This document shows, one piece after another, positions 53,121 to 63,700 of a stretch of 64,000 nt of DNA. Source of the DNA: Thermohalobaculum sp039184865 (GTDB lineage: Bacteria; Pseudomonadota; Alphaproteobacteria; Rhodobacterales; Rhodobacteraceae). Each line of letters starts with the position of its first letter. Within the stretch, counting starts at the first letter, position 1. The notes beneath the pieces were generated by a model. That model was not told the DNA's origin. It was given only the letters and a program-made list of their open reading frames with translations, and searched no databases. Location: the NCBI GenBank assembly GCA_039184865.1, contig JBCDAV010000005.1, forward strand, positions 1-64,000. Direction: 5' to 3'. Position numbers and translations under genes: made by a program.

Positions 53121-54895
53121 GCAATAGCCCTCACTTTGTGTCCCGGAGCCACCTCGACCAGGCCCGGTGCGTCATCGCCACGATAGGCGAACGGCTCCGG
53201 CCAGGAATGCGGCTCTCCGGCGCCCGCGGCCACGGCCCGCAGGTCGAGTTGAAATTCCATGTCCGGCTCCGGGCTCGCCGCGATCAGCGCGCGCGTGTAC
53301 GGGTGGCGCGGATCGTTGAAGACGCTTTCGGCCGAACCTTCCTCGACGACGCGACCGCGCCGCATGACCATCACCCGGTCCGCGAGCTTGGCGACGACGG
53401 CAAGGTCGTGGCTGATGAAGAGATAGCTCAGCCCCATTTCCTCGCGCAGTTCGGCGAGCAGTTCGAGCACCTCTTTCTGAACGGAGACGTCGAGCGCGGA
53501 TGTCGGCTCGTCGCAGACCAGAAGTTCCGGCTGCAGCGCGAGCGCACGGGCAATGGCAATCCTTTGGCGTTGGCCGCCGGAGAACGCGAACGGGAAGCGC
53601 GCGAGGTGATCCCCGGACAGGCCGACCCGGCCCATCAGATAGGACGCCCTGTCGCGACGCTCGCTGCGCGATCCGACCTCGTGAATGCGCATCGGTTCCG
53701 TCAGGATGTCCTGGATCGACATGCGCGGGCTCAGCGCCGCGTAAGGGTCCTGGAAGACCATCTGCGCCGCGCGCCGGAATTTCGTCAGTTCCTTGCCCTT
53801 TAGTCCGGCGATGTCCTGTGCCGATCCGTCAGCGCCGCAAAACTGCATCGTCGCGCCCGGGTCGGGCCGCTCGGCCCGCAGCAACAGCTTCGCAACTGTC
53901 GACTTGCCGGAGCCGGATTCGCCGACGACAGCGACAGTCTTGCCGCGCTCGAGCACCATATTGAAATCAGCGACCGCCTTGACCGGCGGATCGTCAGACC
54001 GAAAGGTCCGGCGCCGGCCGGGATAAGTCTTGGACAGCGCGGAGACGCGCAGGATCGCGTCGGTCCCGGCGACCTCATGCTCGGTCATGTCGTGCGGAAT
54101 CTTCGGCGCGGCCTCGATCAGGGCCTTGGTGTAACCGTGGCCGGGCGACCCGAGGACGTCCCTGGCGGGGCCGCTCTCGACAACCTTGCCCTTGCGCATG
54201 ACCACGACCTTGTCCGCCATGTTGGCAACGACGCCGAGATCGTGCGTGATCATGATGACGGACATGCGGTGGCTGCGTTGCAGGCGGTTGAGCAGGTCGA
54301 GCACCATCGCCTGTGTGGTCACATCCAGCGCCGTGGTCGGTTCGTCCGCGATGATCAGCGCCGGACGCGCGACCATCGCCATGGCGATCACCGCCCGCTG
54401 GCGCAGCCCTCCGGAAAGCTCAAAAGGATAGGACGACCACGCGCGCATAGGCGACGGGAAACCGACTTCACCGAAGATCGAGAGCACGGCGTCATAGACG
54501 CTCTCCTCATCGTCGGGGGTACCGCCATGCGTGCGCAGAACCTCGGCGACCTGCGATCCGACGGTGTGCAGCGGCGACAGAGCGCTCATCGGTTCCTGAA
54601 AGATCATCGAGACCTTGCAGCCGCGGAACCGACGCATCTGCCGATCCGACAGGGCAAGCAGATCCGTTGTCTTTCCGCCTTCCTCGAAGATTGCGCGCCC
54701 GCTGGTGATCCGCGCGGCCTGCGGAAGCAGCCGCATCAGCGACTTGCCCGTCAGCGTCTTGCCCGACCCGGATTCGCCGACCAGCGCGAGGACTTCGCCC
54801 GGCTCGATCGAGAACGAAACATCCTCGACAACAGGAGCCGACGCACCCGGTGGCCCGAATGTAATCGTCAGGTCTTCAACCGATAACAGTGGCAT
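53117..54895 (-). CDS. Fused double ABC ATPase (YejF/DppDF type)
   Basis: The 592-residue cytoplasmic protein fuses two ABC domains. The first has GESGSGKT, LSGGLRQR and LIIADEPTTALD; the second has GESGSGKST, FSGGQRQR and LLVCDEPTSALD, each with its own switch His. Each domain ends with an oligopeptide/dipeptide C-terminal region. It powers the adjacent permeases. ATG 54895 is preceded by AGGG nine bases upstream; 19 more codons are open. It is the first gene of the operon. Confidence 0.92.
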   Translation of the reverse strand: MPLLSVEDLTITFGPPGASAPVVEDVSFSIEPGEVLALVGESGSGKTLTGKSLMRLLPQAARITSGRAIFEEGGKTTDLLALSDRQMRRFRGCKVSMIFQEPMSALSPLHTVGSQVAEVLRTHGGTPDDEESVYDAVLSIFGEVGFPSPMRAWSSYPFELSGGLRQRAVIAMAMVARPALIIADEPTTALDVTTQAMVLDLLNRLQRSHRMSVIMITHDLGVVANMADKVVVMRKGKVVESGPARDVLGSPGHGYTKALIEAAPKIPHDMTEHEVAGTDAILRVSALSKTYPGRRRTFRSDDPPVKAVADFNMVLERGKTVAVVGESGSGKSTVAKLLLRAERPDPGATMQFCGADGSAQDIAGLKGKELTKFRRAAQMVFQDPYAALSPRMSIQDILTEPMRIHEVGSRSERRDRASYLMGRVGLSGDHLARFPFAFSGGQRQRIAIARALALQPELLVCDEPTSALDVSVQKEVLELLAELREEMGLSYLFISHDLAVVAKLADRVMVMRRGRVVEEGSAESVFNDPRHPYTRALIAASPEPDMEFQLDLRAVAAGAGEPHSWPEPFAYRGDDAPGLVEVAPGHKVRAIA

Positions 54896-55025
54896 TCCCC
54901 AAGGCCCTGGTTTCTCCGGTACACGCGCTCCCCACCAAGCGTGTCGCACCATGCGTCAGGTCTGCCGGACCTGCAAGCAATCAATATGCGGCTTGCGGTG
55001 ACGATTCTGTAAATAATTGCACGAG

Positions 55026-55835
55026 TTACAGCGGCTGGCTGCCGGGCGACAGGCGCATGCCCGCCACTCGGTCAGCCATTTGCCGGATCGGATCGTAGTC
55101 CGCATCGCCGGTCTCGGTCACACCGGCTGGAATCGGTGGACCGGCGGGAGCCTCATTAGACGTCTTCACGGCGTCCGCGAGCGCCTGAAAGAGCCGCGCT
55201 CTCTCACCGGCATCGTCCGCGGCCGTGATGAACGGAAGCGCCGGCATCGGCCGCGTCCATTGCAGTACGCGCAACCGCTCATGGCGCCGGGGTTCCGCTT
55301 TGCCATAGAGCGCCCAGGCCACTGCATCGATCGCCGCGACATCGCAGTCACCTGCCGCAACGAGGTCCGCAGACGCACGATGCGCGCCGGAGATGTCCAC
55401 AGTGGCGAAGAAGGGTGAGGTTGACGCTCTCGGCAGATCGAGGATCGCGTCCGCCAGCGCATTGCAGCCGGACTGGCTGCCGTACTCATTGATCGCTGCC
55501 CTGCGACCGGCAAAACCGCGCAGCTCCTCGGCGTCATCATCGGCGCGACAGATCAGGGCCGAGCTGTAAGTCCCGCCTCGCGCGCCCGGCAGATCGAAAT
55601 CTGGTCGGGCCAGCAGTCGGGACGCGCCGCACCGACCTGAAACGTAGGGCAGGCCGCATGTTTGCCCGAGCAGCAGGTCCTTCGAACGCCAGACTGTCGC
55701 AAGGTCTGCATCGCGCCACAGTTCCTCCGGCGCGTCGATGTCGATCTTCCGAAGTTCATTGGCCAAAATAGCCCAGAACGCATCGAGGCGCCCCTGCACC
55801 TCGGGCCAGTCGTACATCTGAAGAGCGGCGATCAT
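55026..55835 (-). CDS. PhnD-like phosphate/phosphonate-binding-fold protein
   Basis: The 269-residue product resembles PhnD-type binding proteins, with LGQTCGLPYVSG near the front, then FAGRRAAINEYGSQSGCNAL and DCDVAAIDAVAWAL. It lacks the expected signal peptide at the supported start (MIAALQMYDWPEV), so it may be cytoplasmic or be coupled with another product. Its ATG overlaps the desaturase TGA (ATGA). The open frame extends 57 codons upstream but inside the desaturase. No permease or ATPase of that system is adjacent. Confidence 0.75.
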   Translation of the reverse strand: MIAALQMYDWPEVQGRLDAFWAILANELRKIDIDAPEELWRDADLATVWRSKDLLLGQTCGLPYVSGRCGASRLLARPDFDLPGARGGTYSSALICRADDDAEELRGFAGRRAAINEYGSQSGCNALADAILDLPRASTSPFFATVDISGAHRASADLVAAGDCDVAAIDAVAWALYGKAEPRRHERLRVLQWTRPMPALPFITAADDAGERARLFQALADAVKTSNEAPAGPPIPAGVTETGDADYDPIRQMADRVAGMRLSPGSQPL

Positions 55836-56773
55836 GCCCCTTGGTCGGGCGCGTCCGCGTAGTTTGTCAATGGATGCACATAGGGCTCGCGTCGCCGGAA
55901 CATCCAGCGTAGTGCCACGCTGCCATATCCCGGCAGCACGTAGCCCCGGTTCCGCCTGGCAATCTCGTCCTGCTGTTCGAGCCAGAGCTGCGGCAGCCGA
56001 TACCATGCCATCGAGGGGCGATCATGGTGTACGAGATGGTAGTTGTTGTTGAGGAACAACAGACGCCAGAACCAGTGGGCATCGACCACGGCGGTGCGGG
56101 CATCTACCTCCTGATCCGCACGATGCTCGATGAAGCTCCGCACCATGATCAACGACATGCCGACATATGCTGCAACAAAGTACTGCAACCCGTTGATACC
56201 AATCGCGTAAAGGCCCCCGATCATCACGCACGCAAGTGCACCATGGCGCGACCACGCATCGATCACGCGCCGGTCCCCATCGCGCATCAGCCGCAGATCC
56301 AAGGCCCAGAAGGCGAACATCGCCATCGCCGGTCCGATCAGCATCCGCCCGGCGAAGGTGGCATTCACCGCGAGCAGGGTGCGGAGCACACTGCAACTCG
56401 AGGAGACCTCGCTGTCGCAGAGATAGAAGCTCTCGGGATCGTCGTAGGGATCGGTGAGCCGGTCGTCGCGGTGATGTCTCAGGTGCAGGTCGCGGAACCT
56501 GCGGTACGGGATGAAGAGACCCATCGGCACCGAAACCAGCGCCTCGTTGATCGCTGCGTTTCGCGTCGGGTGACCGTGCAGGATTTCGTGCTGGAGCGAG
56601 GAGTGGAGCGCGATCGCGATGGCCAGCGGAATGACCGATAGCCAGCCCAGGACCGGCATGGTCCCGAGTGAAATCGCCCACAGTGAGTAACACCCCGCAA
56701 GAACGAGCCAGGTCGGACCCTCGAATTGGGATCGACCGGAGCGAGTCTTGCGAGGCGACACAACCTCGCGCAT
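55832..56773 (-). CDS. Fatty acid desaturase-family membrane di-iron enzyme
   Basis: The 313-residue membrane enzyme shows the three histidine boxes: HEILHGH, HLRHHR and NYHLVHHDRP. Four or more hydrophobic helices surround them. The family inserts double bonds or hydroxyl groups in acyl or related chains using O2. The substrate is unknown; carotenoid or sphingolipid types are also possible. It overlaps the PhnD-like gene by four bases. Confidence 0.88.
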   Translation of the reverse strand: MREVVSPRKTRSGRSQFEGPTWLVLAGCYSLWAISLGTMPVLGWLSVIPLAIAIALHSSLQHEILHGHPTRNAAINEALVSVPMGLFIPYRRFRDLHLRHHRDDRLTDPYDDPESFYLCDSEVSSSCSVLRTLLAVNATFAGRMLIGPAMAMFAFWALDLRLMRDGDRRVIDAWSRHGALACVMIGGLYAIGINGLQYFVAAYVGMSLIMVRSFIEHRADQEVDARTAVVDAHWFWRLLFLNNNYHLVHHDRPSMAWYRLPQLWLEQQDEIARRNRGYVLPGYGSVALRWMFRRREPYVHPLTNYADAPDQGA

Positions 56774-56859
56774 ATTAGCTCCGATTGAGACACTAGGTAA
56801 TTACCGCGTGTACAGACTGACACATAACCCGAAAACGACAGAGATGTCGGAATCGAACA

Positions 56860-57681
56860 ATGAACAACCCCGTCGATGAGCTTGGCCTCACCTGCCTGAT
56901 CGCTCTGGACAACGCCGAGGAGATCCTGCCCGGTCAGCTTCGCCGGGCGATGGCATATGTTGCGCCGAGATCCTCGCTCGACATCGAAACCGGCGAATCG
57001 CCCGAGGCCGAGCAGAGCTTCGTCTTCGAGATCGACCGTCAGGTTTTCGGTTGCGGGATCTACGCCGGGCGGATTCCGGATCCCGAGCTTTCCGTCGCCC
57101 TGAACAAGTCGATTTTCTGGAAGGACGCAGCCGAGAGCATGGCCTCTCACTCCGCTTTCCTTGCCGTTTCGGCGGCGAGTTCGGCGAACCGCCACGGGCT
57201 GGTGCGCGCGCAGGCGGTTGCTCTGACCCGGCTGGTGGCGGCGCTCGCCGAGGTTTTGCCGTCCTCGGGCATACTCTGGCACGGCTCGCTGATCTGCACC
57301 TCGCCACAGCGCATTGCCGCTGTTCCAGCAGAGATTGCTCAGGGCAAATGGCCGGCCGATATCTGGGTCGGCTACCAGTTCTTAGGGACTGAAGACGACG
57401 AACGACCGTTTCTCGGGCTGCAGACCCGCGGCGCCGCGAAGTATCTCGGCTTCGAGATGGAGGTGCCGCCGTTCTTCGTCGACGATCGCAAGGAACCCCT
57501 GCGCATTCTCTACAATGCAGTGGGATATCTGATGAACTACGGCGACGTCATCAAGGACGGCCAACTGGTCGAAGTCGAGGGCGAGCGGCGTACGCGCTAT
57601 CAGATCCACCTCGGCGTGAACGGCGAACCGGGCCTTGCCCGCCTGTCAGTGCTGCCGACGGATCACCGCAAGCTGAACTGA
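56860..57681 (+). CDS. Probable DUF4261-type hypothetical protein
   Basis: The 273-residue product has no signal peptide or membrane helix. FLAVSAASSANRHGLVRAQAV, WHGSLICTSPQRI and WPADIWVGYQFLG are the most conserved-looking stretches, and the length and pattern recall DUF4261 proteins. The function is unknown. It converges with the second giant gene. Confidence 0.65.
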   Translation: MNNPVDELGLTCLIALDNAEEILPGQLRRAMAYVAPRSSLDIETGESPEAEQSFVFEIDRQVFGCGIYAGRIPDPELSVALNKSIFWKDAAESMASHSAFLAVSAASSANRHGLVRAQAVALTRLVAALAEVLPSSGILWHGSLICTSPQRIAAVPAEIAQGKWPADIWVGYQFLGTEDDERPFLGLQTRGAAKYLGFEMEVPPFFVDDRKEPLRILYNAVGYLMNYGDVIKDGQLVEVEGERRTRYQIHLGVNGEPGLARLSVLPTDHRKLN

Positions 57682-57682
57682 T

Positions 57683-57710
57683 CCGGCCCCCGCGTCAGGT
57701 CGGAGGCCGG
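57683..57710. terminator. Weak hairpin between converging genes
   Basis: CCGGCC at 57683-57688 pairs with GGCCGG at 57705-57710, and partial pairing extends inward. No T-run follows. It may terminate one or both converging genes. Confidence 0.3.
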
Positions 57711-57731
57711 GTCAAGTGTTTGCCGCCGGGA

Positions 57732-60700
57732 TCAGAGAAGGATGATCTCCGGCAGGAAGCTGAACTGATCTTCATCCAGTTGTGCCGCGGACACGCCAGC
57801 GACATTGATGACACCGCTGCCGTAGTCGACGATTGCGCCTCCGGCGACATCACTGATCGTCAGATCACCGAACTGCAATGGCGTCGAGAAACCGAAGTCG
57901 ATCGTATCGACATCGATCTCGAAATCATCGATCCGGTCGGCGCCGTCGTTGATGCCGAAGCGGAACGTGTCGGCGCCGGATCCACCGTCGAGACGGTCGT
58001 TTCCGGTGCCACCGGTCAGCGTATCGTCACCGGCCAAGCCGAGTAGCCAGTCGTTGCCGCCCTCGCCCGCGATATCGTTGCCGCCATCGTCATTTCCGAC
58101 AATCTGGTTGGCAAGGCCGTTTCCGACGAGGTTGAGCTGCGCCTCGGCGCTCGCACGTGCGACCAGGTTTTCGACATTGTCGGACAGGGTCAGGCTGACC
58201 TCGGTGTAGACACGGTCCACGCCTTCGCCTGCCAGTTCGGTGATCATCGTTCCGCTCTCGTAGACAAAGTAGGTGTCGTTGTCGGCACCGCCTTCCAGCG
58301 TTGCATCGCCGGAGAACACGCGAAGCAGATCGTTACCGCCGAGACCCTGCAGGACGACCGGCCCCTCGCTTTGCGTGAGGTTGTCGTCGCCTTCCGTCCC
58401 GACGATCACAGGTACCGGCGGGGCGCTGCCGGCCCCCTCGACAAAGTTCGCCGCCGACAGGCTACCCACGCTCACCCCTTGCAGCAGCATCTGTCCGCCA
58501 AGGTGCGAAATCAGTGCATCGCCGCCGAAGTCGTTGATAACCAGATCAGTGAAGACCTGATCGACGGTGAGAAGCGAGATCAGATCGACGCCGAGTTCGA
58601 AGTCGATGATCGTGTCGAACCCGGCATTGAGCTCGGCCACGAACACGTCGGCACCGGTCCCGCCTTCAAGCAGATCGTTTCCGGCCCCGCCCAGAAGCGT
58701 GTCGTCCCCTCCGTTCCCGTCGAGACGATCGTTCCCGTCGAGGCCGAACAGCGAGTTGGCGCCGGAATTGCCGTTGAGCCAGTTGTCCAGCGTATTTCCG
58801 GTGAGATCGAGATCACCGGAACCGGTCAGATTGCCGGCCTCGACATTCGGCGCCAGCGTGAGCGAGACCGAACTGATGACCCGGTCATAGCCCTCGTCAG
58901 CAGACTCGATCACGACGTCATCGGCGCTGTCGACGAAGATGATGTCGTCGCCCAGGCCGCCATCGAAGGTGTCGGTGCCGCCGTTGCCGCGCAGCCGGTC
59001 ATTGCCGCCCCCGCCGCTTAGGTCGTCATTGGCCGAACCACCTTCGAGGAAATTGTTGGCGGCATCGCCTGTCAGCGTGTTCGAGGCCGTGGTCGAACCG
59101 ATGATCCGTTCGACGCTGTCCAAAATCTCGCCAGCAGCGTCGTCCGCGTTTTGCGAGTTGTCGGCGAGATTGACGGTCAGTCCCGTCACGGCATCGCTGT
59201 AGAAGACCGTGTCGAAGCCCGCTCCACCGTAGAACTCGTCGATGCCCGCACCGCCGACAAGCGCATCGTCGTCATTGCCGCCATAGATGATGTCGTCGCC
59301 CGGACCGCCGGAGAGGATGTCGTTGCCGAAGCCGCCGAAGAGCGTGTCGTTCCCGGCCTCGCCTGCGATGGCATCGCCGCCGGTCCCGCCGCTGGCCTCG
59401 TCGTCTCCGTCTCCGGCCAGCACGAGATCGGCACCGCCGCCCGCGTCGATCAAATCGGCAAGCACGCTACCGTTGAGCACGTTCGCCGTGTCGTCATCCG
59501 TGATCGCAAGACCGACGCTGTCGCCGACCGTGACCTCGACCGTCGCCGTATCGGTCCCGCCATTGCTGTCGGAGACCGTGTACGAGAACGTGTCGATCGT
59601 GGACTCACCGGCGTTCAGACCGAGCCCGCTGAAGTCGATCGTGAAGGTCGTGCCGTCGAAGCTGACGGATCCGCCCTGCGACGTGCTCGTGTCGAAGGCC
59701 GTGATCGTCAGGGCATCACCGTTCGGATCGCGGTCGTTCAACAGCAGATCCGCAGCCGCGATCGTCTCCGCATTGGTCGTTCCCGCCGTCTGCGCGTCAT
59801 CGAAGGCAACGGGCGGATCGTCGTCCGTCACGATCGTCGTGATCGCCTGCGGAGCGCCGACGAGGACGCCATCCGGCGCCGTCAGCGTTGCGACGATCCG
59901 TTCGTCCGCTTCGGTCGTGGTATCGCCCAGGATATCGATGCTGACCGTCTTCGTGGACTCGCCCTGCGCGAAATCGACCTGCGTGCTGAACAGCGTTCCG
60001 CCAGAGACATCCGAGCCGTCGATGTCGCCGCCGAACTGGATGTCGACGCTCAGTGCACCGGTCGTATCGCCGATCCGGTAGACCGAGAAGAACACCGTCT
60101 GGCTTCCGCTGTCGCCCTCGGTGATCGACGTGACCACCGGCGTGACACCCACCGTCGCCGGGAGATCGGGCGCACTGGTCGGCGCCGTGTTGACCTCCGG
60201 ATCGGCGGCAACGCCGGCGGCTCCGGCTGCAAACACGTCATCGCCCGTCAGAGCGAAGTCGAGGATCGCGGATTCCCGAAGGACGGGATCGGTGATGCCC
60301 GCTGCGTCCGCCGCTGCAATCGCGTCCGCCAGAATGTCGGCCGGGAGCACATCGGTCGTCAGAACGCCGACCGGGAAGTTCGTGTCGGTGTAGTCCGCCG
60401 TGCCCTCGTCACCGCTGGTGCCCGCATAGAAGAATTGCGAGGTCGCATCCGTAATCCGCCAACTGTCCGCATAGGTTCCGTAGAGGAAATCGAACTCGAG
60501 CGACGGCGTGCCGTTCACATCGAAGCTGATCTGATCGACCGGGATCGGCGATCCGTCGCGCAGCGAGAAGTCGTTGGTCAGATCCCCGTCCGCGTTGCCG
60601 AGCAGACCGTGCAGGGCCCGCCCCGGCGAGTTCGACGGATCGAGGAAGACGCAGACGTTCATGAAGTCGTCGAACATCGCGATCTTCAGCGCGTCGCCGG

Positions 60701-63700
60701 TCCCGAAAACGATGGTGTAAGCGTCGCCGTCGAAGAACACCTGTCCGTCGCCAACGTTGATCGGCGAGACGCCCGTTGCCGGAACGTCCGTCGAGACACC
60801 ATCGACCAAAAGCGCAGGCTCGCGGTTGACATCGAGCATAAGCGAAACGCCCTGCCCCATGTCGGCCGCCATTCCCGAGATGATCGAGACGAGGTCCGAT
60901 CCTTCGACCGGCGCTGTCCGGATCTGCACGTTCAGCGGAGCGCCCGCCGTGGCCTCGACCAGCGTGAATTCGCCGACAGCCTGGAAGTCGTAACCGAGCC
61001 CGTCGAGCGACACGAGGTGCGGGTCGCCAAAGACATCCGCTTCGAGTCCCACCGGAATGACCGGCGGCAGCCCGTCATCCGAGATGATCGTGCCCGTCGA
61101 GATCTGGTTGCCGAACTGGTAGGCGCTCGGATCTCCAGAGAAACCGGTCAGCGTGATCGTGAAGTCCTCACGCGGCTCGATCACCGTGTCCTGCGCGATC
61201 TCGATCTCGAGCGTCGCGGTGCTTTGCCCGTCCAGGATCGTGATCTGCCCGATCTGCGGCGCACCGCCGACGAAGTCGTCGGAGTTTGCCAGAAGGTCGA
61301 TGTTCAGATCCGGTCCGGAGGTTGCTCCGGCCGCGTCCAGCACGAAGTCGACCGTCACATCACCCGAGAGGTCGCCGGTCCGTGTGATGTCGAAGAACAG
61401 GCTGTTGCCGAGACCGAAATCGTCCTCGAGCCCGGACACCGCATTGACGATCGAGATCGTGTCCGGCGAGTCGTCATTGCTGATGATGCCCGGCGCGCTG
61501 CTGTTCAGCACGACGACGCTGCCACCGGCAGAAGTCGCGCCGGTCACGTTGAAGCTCAGGCCCTCATCCGGCTCGACGAGCGTGTCCTCGGCTATGTCGA
61601 GCGTCACGGTCGTGGTCGATGCCCCAATGGCAAAGATCGCTTGCCCGGTCGGCAGGACGCCGCCGTCGAAATCAGCGCCGTCCACGGCGTTCGAACCCGA
61701 ACCGACGACTTCCCAATCCGCTGTTACCTGCTCGCCAAGATCGCCATTGCGCGTCAGAACGAACGAGATCTGGCTGGTGTCGCCGGGATCGCCCTCGTCG
61801 ACGATCTGGGCAAAGCCCTCGACGCTGACCGAACCGGACGGAGCATCCGTGACTTCGACGATCACGTCGCCAGAGGCATTCTGCGTCACCTCGAACGACA
61901 CGCCTGGCGGTGCGTTGACGATCTGGGCATTGACCAGCCCAGTGCCCGGGTTGGCCAGTGCCGGGAAAGAGGCGGAATCGAAGGTCAGGATCGTCGCGGT
62001 GTCGCCGACGTTGACGACGCCCAGACCCGACATGTCGAGCACGATGTCGGTTCCGTCGATGTTCGTGCTCGCCGCGTCGAAGTCCAGTTGGAGCACGTCG
62101 AACTGACCGCCGCCGAAGCCGAAGAACTCGAACTCCAGGATACCGGCCGTCCCGTTGTCCAGGCTCGCATTGATGTCACCGATGCCGATGTTGTTGTCGC
62201 CGCCGACGAAAATCACGCCCTCGTTCTGAACGAAGTCGGTCGGATCGGTGCCGTCGACGTTCAGCGTGCCCTCGATTTCGAGTTTGCCGTTGCTTCCGAT
62301 CTCGACCAGCGAGCCGACGCCAACGGTGCCGTCGTTCACGATTCTGAGCGTGCCGTCGCCACCGGTATCGATTGAAGCACCTGTCACCACGTCGAAGTCG
62401 ACGCCGATCTGCAGGTTGCTGCCCGCCCTCAGGAGCGACCCTTCGTCTTGCACAATCAGGACACCGGTTGCGCCCGCCTTTTCACCGATCTGGGTGACCG
62501 AGTAGTCTGACGCGTTCGCGACGTAGCCGCCGTTCGTGATCGAGAGGCGGCCGTATGAGCCGGCCTCGTTGCCGACGTCGATGATCCCGTTTCCGAACGG
62601 ATCGGCAGGTGCATACCCGCCGGGGCCGCCCGGTCCACCGGGGCCTCCGGGCCCGCCCGGTCCACCCGGCGGGAAGCCCGGCCCGCCACCGTACGGGTCG
62701 CCGATGACCACACGCGAGCCGGGCCCCGTGACCAGAGCCGTCCCGGTCGATCCCGCCTGCACGCCGACGCCGAAGGCCGGATAGGCGTCGTCATACCCGT
62801 TGATCACGATGCGGCCCGAGTTCTGGACGATCAGGTCGCCCTCACCAGCGTCGCCGATCCGGAGCTGGGCGCCGAATTCAGGCGTGCCACCGGGCGTCAC
62901 GTTGTCAACGTTGTCCGTCGTGATGTTGAGCGTGCCGCCTGAGATCGACAGTCGCCCGAAGCCTGTGCTTTCGGTGCCGACAGAGACGAACGCGCCGACC
63001 TCATAGCCGAAGGACTCGACGCTGACCGTGGCGCCGGAGTTGATCTCGAGCGTGGAGCGCGGCGCGAGGCTTCCGGCCTCGGCATTCTGGCCGACATAGA
63101 TGCGGGCATTTTCGCCGCGGACGTTTATCTCCGCACCATACTCGGCGATGACCGTGCCCTTCGAGCTTGTCCTGCCGATCTGGAGCAGTGGCCCGTTGTA
63201 GCTGCCGGGCGAATACGCATCGTTCGACGGGCCGTTCTGGAAAATGTTGACGCTTGAATAGACAGGTTGGTCATCGCCATACGGAATGCCGCTGCCCGAG
63301 ACCCGCAATATCGCCTCGGTCCCATATCCGCGACCGACGTTGACGATCGGGAAATCGTTTGTACCGACATTACGGACTTGCAGCTCGCCACCGCCGGTGA
63401 CGTCCATGCGGGCGTAACCGCCATCGCGGCCGAGACGGAAGAACCCAGCCGCACCTTCTTGCCCGTAGCCGAAATTGCCGAACGCGTTGCTTGCACTGAT
63501 ACGGGAACCCGGCCCGTCGATCGTGACGTAGCCCTTCGCGCCATCGCGCCCGACATCAAAGAAGAAGCCATTGAAGCGAGCGCCGTCCGAGACGTTCAGA
63601 TGCGCTTCTGCATCTGCGTTGCGTCCGACGCGCACCAGACCGGCGCCACCTTGAGACGTCAGGACCGAGTTCTCTCCCGTCACATCGACCCGTCCATAGG

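Noticed and set aside
57900..59470. Regularly spaced direct repeats resembling a CRISPR array
   Set aside because: They are coding RTX nonapeptide repeats in frame, with no constant repeat and unique spacer structure.
59151..62375. 1,074-codon plus-strand open frame
   Set aside because: Antisense to Calx-beta and RTX coding sequence; composition is typical of a shadow frame.
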